In this document: positions 36,801 through 64,000 of the stretch, piece by piece
How positions within the stretch are numbered: position 1 is the first letter of the stretch
Layout of the letters: each line of letters opens with the position of its first letter
Origin: Halisarca cf. caerulea
Taxonomy: Eukaryota; Porifera; Demospongiae; Chondrillida; Halisarcidae
Reading direction: 5' to 3'
Assembly: GCA_963170055.1 (NCBI GenBank)
Contig: CAUJGJ010000329.1
Location: 50,701 to 114,700 of the forward strand
DNA length: 64,000 nucleotides
Made by a program: the position numbers and the translations under genes
The notes under the pieces: model-generated
What the model saw: only the letters and a program-made list of their open reading frames with translations
The model's database searches: none
What the model was told of the DNA's origin: nothing

Positions 36801-39764
36801 CAGATGTCCTGCTTGATGTGGTGTTGACTGGCAGTGTGAAGCTGCATGGAAGCACAGGTAGACACACGTACATACGTACATCTAACTCGTATGAGGCGGA
36901 CACAGGCAGAAAGATGTGAGATGAAACTCACCATTGCAGGCTTAGGCTTGAGTGGGGCTGGGTTCATTACAATATTAGCTGTTGTCTATGCAATGAAACA
37001 GCAACACATGAATCATCTTACAAGTTGGAGCTTGCTTGGTTTCACAAATGGAAGAGTTTAAGGATATTAGTGCTGTACTGATTTGTGAATTCATGTGTGT
37101 TTCAAAGACTACAGGAAGAGAACCTAGTAGATGTATGTGCTTCACATAAGTACAAAACACAATCATGACTTTTATCAAAAAGAACTACATACATATACAT
37201 ATAATACATAAACAAGCTTACATAGTGAACATACGTACATATACAAATCCTAATTACATAATATTTATTATACAGACATCACATAAAACCAGATCTACAT
37301 ACATATGTACATTTCATAGCTGCATAGGTGGGTCCTATTTGATGTATGGCTTAATTTCAGTAGCCATTTAGCACTTGTGTGTTGGTACAATTACACAAAA
37401 GTATAATAATATTATGCATATATTGCATAAATGACAACACAAAATATAGAGGGAATGATTTTCTGTTTCAAAAAATGCATGATTCTGCTTTGGGTTTGGG
37501 TTCAAAAAATACAAAATTCCGTTTCAGAATTGCTTGATTCGGTTTCATAATTCTGCTTCACAACCTGATATCAACCATCACCTTTGCAAGGTTAAACATA
37601 ATTTTTGACTTTTATCACATAATTTGAAATAAACAGTATAATACAAAAGGCACGACTAAATCATGAAGCTGGACGATGCATGAATATGTGGACCAAAATG
37701 TACAAGCTAGTTAAATCCGTGCTCCATGTCACCACTGGAATACAACTCTTAGCATCCTTGAAGCCTTTATAGTGCCATTTAGAAGGTACTGTTGTGTACT
37801 TTGAATGGTCTTGATCGACTGGAATTGATTAATTGATTGAGTGGTTAGAGGTTGATACTAAAAATTGTCACATCCAGCCAAAATATTCACAATTCCTTTT
37901 AGCAGCAACAATTCCGTTTCACACTGCTAATTCCGTGTTTTCCGTCCGTTTTCCGTGATCACGGAAAATCATTCCCTCTAAAAATAGGCCTAATCCAGTA
38001 GACTCACAGGTATCAGGCCACGCTCCAACATACTCAACATCCCTTTCCTTGAGTCATCCCCAAGCGTAGGAGGTGGTGCCATCTGTAGGTCACCAAAGGA
38101 ATCACCAGGTGAGCAATGCATGATCTGGAGTGGAGTACTTTCACAGACACGCACATGCACAACATGTACTACAGCAACAGCATACTGTAATGTACATATA
38201 TAATACGGAGTATGGCAGTACTCCAGGAGTGACACAGCTATATGTACATGTATGTATGTATGTACAGTATACAAGCAACTTATATACCACAGCATCAGTT
38301 CTCTTGGAGTATGGCAAAGCAGGTAGTTGACCGATGTTCAAACCGGAAACAGGTTTGACGGGATGTGAGTGTACAACTTCCTTGAAGGTAGTCAGTGCAG
38401 GTGGTCGCATTGCAGGCAGAGGAATCCCATATCGGTCTGAGATGAGCTGTTTGGACGTCTGACTGTGGGGCTGTGATAGCAGCTTATCAACATAAGCCAA
38501 CTTCACTCTGTGAAAATAGAACAGAATAGACAGCAGCTACTGATACACAATATCCTAATATGCAATCGTGTGTAGGCATATACAGTGAAACCTCCCCACT
38601 CTGGGCACCTAAGGAACAAGATGATTACGTAGCTTGGGCTAGAGATGTGGTAGAAATAAGGGAGGATAGGAGGATAGGAGGATAGGAGGATAGGAGGAGT
38701 GGACCTGTCAAAATAGACAGGTCCACTCCTAAATACGGATAACTTATAAGATGAAACAGAATTATTGTTGATTACACAGAATGGTTTATGCACGGAGGCT
38801 CAGCTTAGAGTAGTTTCATCATACATGCATATAATATTATACATATGTACATACGTACATTATAGACATAAGGATAACACACTAGTAGTTTGCACAAAAG
38901 CATGGACACATGAACTGTATTAGGAGTGCATAATTCATGTACTAAGGTAGATACCCCCATTGTAACATTCAGATGCATAGAACACAGAGCATACATAATG
39001 TGTGTCTATGCAAGACTAAGCAAGACAAAGTACTGTGATTGTACAGGTTCTGCATTTGTATGGAGATTTCAATGAAGGAATACACTTACGCTTCACCAGG
39101 TGATGGGCCTAGAATTGAATGATGAGTTCCCAATCTTGGTTTGTGGTGTGAAAGGGACTTTTTCTGACTTCTATGATGCTCAATTAGTTCATTAATCGAT
39201 CTGCAGCAAACAAGCACGATCACCCACACACTCAAAGGTGCAAGCAGATAAGCACACACAAGAACCAGTAGACATTGACATGACTATTGGAAGTACCGTA
39301 GATGTGGATTATTTTGTGAGCTTAAAATTTTGTTAATATTGCATACTGAAGAACATTTGCAATCTATTTTTTGCGGTTGACACTGTACACATACAATACC
39401 TACACAGATAATGGCAGCAAATGACTACTAATTTTTTGAGATCACAGCCTAAACCTGCCAATTAGCAAAAAAATCAGCATCTACAGTATCAGCTGAGAAG
39501 CAGCAAGGGGGTGGGTGTCAGAAGTGCACGGAGAAATGGAGACATCTATTTACCACCTCCTAAATCAAGCTACACGATGGACTTCTTGGTCTACAAAGGT
39601 GGGTTATGCTGGAATCCAATTCCAGTGACTAAGCATTAAACTGCTTTAACACCTAGAAATATTCATGTTGATTTATTACTCTGTGGTTGTATTAAGTTTA
39701 TATGATTTTTTATGATCCTATGATTCCATCTTCATTCTCTTGATTTCACTGTGTGCGTGCGTAC

Positions 39765-39811
<47 letters not shown>

Positions 39812-40560
39812 TGTGTGTGCGTGCCAGCGTGTGTGCATGTGTGTTTTAATCCACTACTGCATGTTGTGATTGTAATTAAGGTTAAGCGTACAGTGACACT
39901 TTTCTATATAATATACTTCTGATGCATTTTTCAGTTCCCCGTTCATATTCATATCAGCACTGCTGATGGGGTTAGCTCCTTGGTAAATTAAAATAACAAA
40001 CCAACTAAGAAATAGGGGCACCACTATGCGTAAGCATACACATATTGTAATAGATATTCTTTTTAGAGCACGCGTATGAACCACATGCATGCTCTCACAT
40101 ACATATGCTAACATATACGTGCAAGCACACATGCAGGCACGCATAAATACACACGTAAACCTTAGATAATAATATTATTATCTCTAAGTAAACCAATACA
40201 GATTCGCACATGCAATTATTGTACAAGCATAGATCTATGGTAGGTACAAGTGAAGGACACACAGAATTGTGAAAATGCTGGAATTCTGCACCTTAAGCCT
40301 CGTGTGTTAGGTACGGTAGTGGACATGCTGATAGGAGGTAGCTCTTTCGCGTCTTTCTGCGATTCATGCAACAGTTTCTCAGCGTAACCTTTCAAGTCAC
40401 TTCGGGTCCGCTCGAGGGCATTCTCCAAGTGCTCTGCTTGCCGAGGATCCGAAATGTGACTGACTTTGTGCACTTCTTCTGCGAGTCTTTTTAGGTCATC
40501 CTCCACTTTTGTGATGATAAAACCAACAGCTTCTGCCTGACCAGGTTTCGAGCTTGCCAT
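30656..40560 (-). CDS. IQCH: IQCH-like protein (IQ motif containing H)
   Basis: Sixteen exons in transcript order: 40560-40292, 39200-39090, 38507-38288, 38124-38008, 36985-36932, 36841-36689, 36499-36267, 35661-35532, 34732-34381, 34099-33624, 33018-32392, 32265-32119, 31550-31440, 31117-31052, 30951-30856 and 30703-30656. All phases agree, giving 1,069 residues; human IQCH is about 1,030. Start ATG is at 40560 (MASSKPGQAEAV). An IQ motif (AAAKIQATFRMFRK, about 462-475) is followed by PSLG, YISPVEVSDEL, LLYSPRTIARLKNLIKGKDA, VPGVMSESDLALADEL and FISPDT, which match the ATP-grasp-like half of IQCH as I remember it. The end has RRHMGMMY and the SIIHEEVA segment. The family acts in cilia and sperm flagella with calmodulin. 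The small exon 36985-36932 and the acceptor at 30952 are the least certain parts. Confidence 0.9.
31866..32041. mobile_element. pogo/Tigger-like MITE
   Basis: TA|CAGTCAAACCTCGCTAGT at the left and ACTAACGAGGTTCTACTG|TA at the right form terminal inverted repeats with a TA duplication. It lies in the IQCH intron between exons 32119-32265 and 31440-31550. Confidence 0.8.
34902..34939. repeat. Perfect palindrome of TACGTA type
   Basis: GTACAACATGTATAC and GTATACATGTTGTAC are exact complements around an 8-bp GTACGTAT core. It is in an IQCH intron. Confidence 0.85.
36018..36246 (+). repeat. Minisatellite, nine copies of a 25-bp unit
   Basis: The units read ATGTATTAG(C/T)TGTACAT then (G/A)CATACTA. 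Eight units are 25 bp and one is 29 bp. It lies in the IQCH intron next to exon 36267-36499. Confidence 0.95.
37448..37979. mobile_element. 532-bp non-autonomous DNA transposon
   Basis: Both ends carry the perfect 16-bp inverted repeat AGAGGGAATGATTTTC. The body has repeated CCGTTTCA/TTCTGCTTCA pieces and no ORF. It sits in the IQCH intron between 36985 and 38008. Confidence 0.8.
38661..38730. repeat. GGATAGGA tandem repeat beside a 36-bp hairpin
   Basis: About four GAGGATAG-type units run into a perfect hairpin with arms AGGAGTGGACCTGTC and GACAGGTCCACTCCT (38695-38730). Confidence 0.85.
39201..40291 (-). other. First IQCH-like intron, 1.1 kb
   Basis: It holds a TG tract at about 39766-39830. 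No other feature was recognised. Confidence 0.6.
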
Positions 40561-40918
40561 CAACTCTTTGCAAGGTCTACCGCAGCCATGATATTGTCAT
40601 AGCAACACCGTGCTGGTACATAGTCTCGCGGGCCAGACCCCTTTCGTGCCTGCAGAGCCTGGCCTGCATGCCAACCCAAACTCGCACGAAATATGACGCT
40701 AAAATCATGCAGCAAAAGTTGCAAATTATTACACATATACAGAACATTACTATTCAAGACCAGTGGCAAGATTATATACAATAAATGCAGTACTAAACCT
40801 TAACACATTATGCATAAGATCTTAAAGAATATACCAGGAATATGTGTGCCGCATGCAGAGAATATCAATATGATACCAGTGCACAGAAATGTAAGGGCAA
40901 TGTGAGTTGATGATGTAG
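40561..40918. other. Intergenic, IQCH-like 5' end to unrecognised gene 3' end
   Basis: The two genes are in the same orientation with about 360 bp between them. The IQCH promoter should be here. I see no TATA box that I would defend. Confidence 0.5.
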
Positions 40919-42258
40919 TTACTTCAAGTACAACCTAGGATGAGGAGTGACAATGTAGATGCTGGGGTCTTCGCAAGCCTACACAAAGGAAGGGATGAAA
41001 GACCAGGTAACTGATGCACACATACACACAGATGTCTTCTGTACTCCTTATCAAGATACCCCCCTCCCACCCACCCACACAATGCATGCAACACATGCAC
41101 ACAATAGTCATACATGTACATTACACACACCTTGCAGGTTTACACAGAACTATACAGTCACACGCATCCCAACCTTTGTTATTGTTCTCCTGTTGCTAGT
41201 TATTTCCATGCGAGAAGAGAACGGTCGGTAGGAGAGCTCATTAAAGAGGAAATCCTCACCTTCTATTACAGCCAAGGCCATTCGTGCCCTAAACTGCTGC
41301 AAAGCAGCTTCATCAGAACGTGCCAGAATTAATGTGAAGTTTTGGGAGGTCAGGTCATTGGAATACAGATGCATTTCATCAGAGATCTTTCCTTTACAGT
41401 GAACCATCGTGTCATTAACCTTTTGCAATTTCCTCATTCTCCAAGCGATGGCCTCTTCCTCGATATCATGAACCAAGTCTTGAGCAAAGCGAATGTTACT
41501 GATCACACCTTTGGCTGCTAGCATGTCATTTACATTCTGTACTTCTTCAAGGAAGTAGGGAAAATTGCTGCAGAGCTAAAGGATGCAAAAATATCATTCA
41601 TGAAAAATTACTGACTAGAAATACCCAAAGGTGGAGATAAAAATGTCGGGTGGAATAAAATGTATGTTTTAATGTGAAATATCTAACTACAGTGCCACTG
41701 CATCACTGCTTGACTCTTGGAATATCACATTGTACAGAGAGCGTCACATAAACAAAACACATGTATGTATGTATGTATACACTTTACTTTTTCAAGGGTG
41801 ATTGCTCTCAACTTTCCAAACAGACAACATCCAAATTGATAGTCAATGCCTCTTTCAAACTCTTTCCCATACTCTGGTGGAAGAAAGATGGCTTGTTTGG
41901 CTTTGGCCACATCCTCTAAATTCCAACGGACAATTTTCCTTGCAATGAAAAAAGCACTTGAGTAGGGAACATTCTCTTTCAGCTTTACAAGATAAATACC
42001 ATCTGTTTTGTCCAGTATAGATTTACAGGGGTCCTTCGATACACTTGGGTAGGGCAGCAAGACCAACAGACAAAATATTCCCAGCACAAGCACAGTCATA
42101 TTTGAATCCGTAGTTCTCTACAACTTTCCCACTGAGCCAAGGGTTGGGTTCTCCAGGCTTAAAAGCAAGTTGATCAAGCAGGACAAATAGTGGTGATTTC
42201 ACGTCGATAGTAATATCGGTTCCTTTTATGGACAGTTCTAAGTACCTCAGTCCATGAG
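40919..42258 (-). CDS. Unrecognised conserved-looking gene with one apparent frameshift
   Basis: Three coding blocks: about 42258-41788, 41575-41174 and 40978-40919 (stop 40919-40921). The joins 41788/41575 (AAA|GTAAAG) and 41174/40978 (AAG|GTTGGG) are GT-AG and in phase. The first block is open in one frame down to 42034 (LELSIKGTDITIDVKSPLF, then FKYDCACAGNILSVGLAAL) and in the next frame after 42031 (SILDKTDGIYLVKLKENVPY). The switch falls in a GGGG run at 42028-42031. One missing or extra G explains it; a 61-nt intron is a weaker alternative, and a start at ATG 42099 with a hydrophobic N-terminus is another. The middle block is helical (FLEEVQNVNDMLAAKGVISN). I do not recognise the family and the 5' end is unresolved. 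Confidence 0.6.
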
Positions 42259-42932
42259 CTCATCTCGCCAAGCTAAGAGAACCCTTGTCAATTGTCAACA
42301 CACTGTGCACTTCAAAGAATATGACATGATCGTATCTTAAATCAAGAATGTGTACCACGCGCTGATAAAGATATTTGCATGAGCCGGGGTTATTTCATTT
42401 CGAGGTTTTCTGTTAGCATTTTCAAGTTACGCTAGCCCTCCAGGCTTTATGTTCTTCTTCGCAGTAACTATGATGGCAAAAGTAGCATAATATAGGGATA
42501 TTTCCATTTCATTGAAAAAGCTAAGTGCATGTGCCCACCTCGGCTGAATATCTTTCTATAGCCCGAGGTATAGTCGGCTGAAGATAGTCGAACCTATGAT
42601 CGAGCATGGATCCGGACAGGAACGTCACCCGGCCGAGAGGACAACAAAAACTCGTAGTCTCTCGTTATCAATCTGCTCCCTCTCCATTTTACCACAGATA
42701 ACCATCTCTATATAGCAGCAGCTACGGGGGCTGGGGCTCGGGTAGGTCAAGGCATAGATACTAGAACCACTCTGGGTAGTATCTATGGGCAAGAGGAGGG
42801 ATAGGGATTTCCCCTATTTTAAGCGCCTATCCTCACTTAAGATAAGCGCCGTGCATTCCGACCTTCGGGATAATTTCCACTTCCACAGGGTACAGCGAGG
42901 GATACAGAGCTGTACTTGTAGCTTTCACTCTA
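42259..42932. promoter_or_regulatory. Divergent 5' region shared by the unrecognised gene and RyR
   Basis: The two genes start on opposite strands about 0.7 kb apart. The stretch is less repetitive and richer in CpG than neighbouring introns and has CTCTATATAGCAGC at 42708-42721. Promoter activity is inferred from position only. Confidence 0.4.
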
Positions 42933-63747
<20,815 letters not shown>

Positions 63748-64000
63748 GTGCGTATGACTATGCATGTTAACCTGTTCTGATTTCCTCCATCACTGGAAAA
63801 GTTTGGTATACATAGAACCTACATATGTATATACTGTATGTACCAGTGCCAGCAGAACCAGTCCAGTTGGTCAGGCCATGGCCAGACTAATATTTAAGTA
63901 AGTCTTAGAAAAACCTCAGTGAAAAGTGGTTCAAATGAGGGTTCAACTAATTACTTACATTATAAAATTCTATAAATCACTATATAAAATCTACACATCA

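Overview
This window reads as animal nuclear DNA, not bacterial. Its genes are split into many GT-AG exons, introns are AT-rich and full of CA/TG microsatellites, minisatellites and small inverted-repeat transposons, and it encodes an N-terminal ryanodine receptor, a HELZ2-type helicase and an IQCH-type protein. My best guess is a sponge or another early-branching metazoan. That placement is inferred from gene content and divergence from vertebrate proteins; I could not search a database.

Layout. (1) 1-4179: a Ty3/gypsy-type LTR retrotransposon with one intact gag-pol ORF. Only the last 70 bases of its 5' LTR are inside the window, and they match the 3' LTR exactly, so the insertion looks young. 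(2) 4183-29627, plus strand: a HELZ2-like gene whose 5' end is missing. I reconstruct 17 exons with fully consistent phases, giving about 2,558 residues: two low-complexity duplicated exons, UPF1/MOV10-type helicase 1, an RNB ribonuclease domain, and helicase 2. (3) 30656-40560, minus strand: a complete IQCH-like gene, 16 exons and about 1,069 residues, convergent with HELZ2. (4) 40919 to about 42258, minus strand: an unrecognised gene with one apparent single-base frameshift in a G4 run. (5) 42933-63747, plus strand: the 5' third of a ryanodine receptor, 31 exons and about 1,601 residues, running off the right edge. It covers the inositol-trisphosphate-receptor-like N-terminus, MIR, RIH, SPRY1, two RyR repeats, SPRY2 and SPRY3.

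The genes do not form an operon and share no obvious pathway. HELZ2 belongs to RNA turnover and innate immunity in vertebrates, IQCH to cilia and sperm flagella, and RyR to intracellular calcium release. The unrecognised gene and RyR are transcribed divergently from a shared region of about 0.7 kb.

Introns carry several families of short non-autonomous DNA transposons: a pogo/Tigger-like family with CAGTG...CACTG ends and TA target duplications, a family ending in TACGGTA, a CTAGTCCAGCCAGCTG hairpin family, and single elements at 6.5, 23.2, 28.0, 37.4 and 51.3 kb. They also hold three minisatellites (27, 25 and 32 bp periods) and many dinucleotide tracts. A 200-bp run of N at 61301-61500 lies inside one RyR intron and costs no exon. 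Exon boundaries come from reading frame, phase and remembered family motifs, not alignment.
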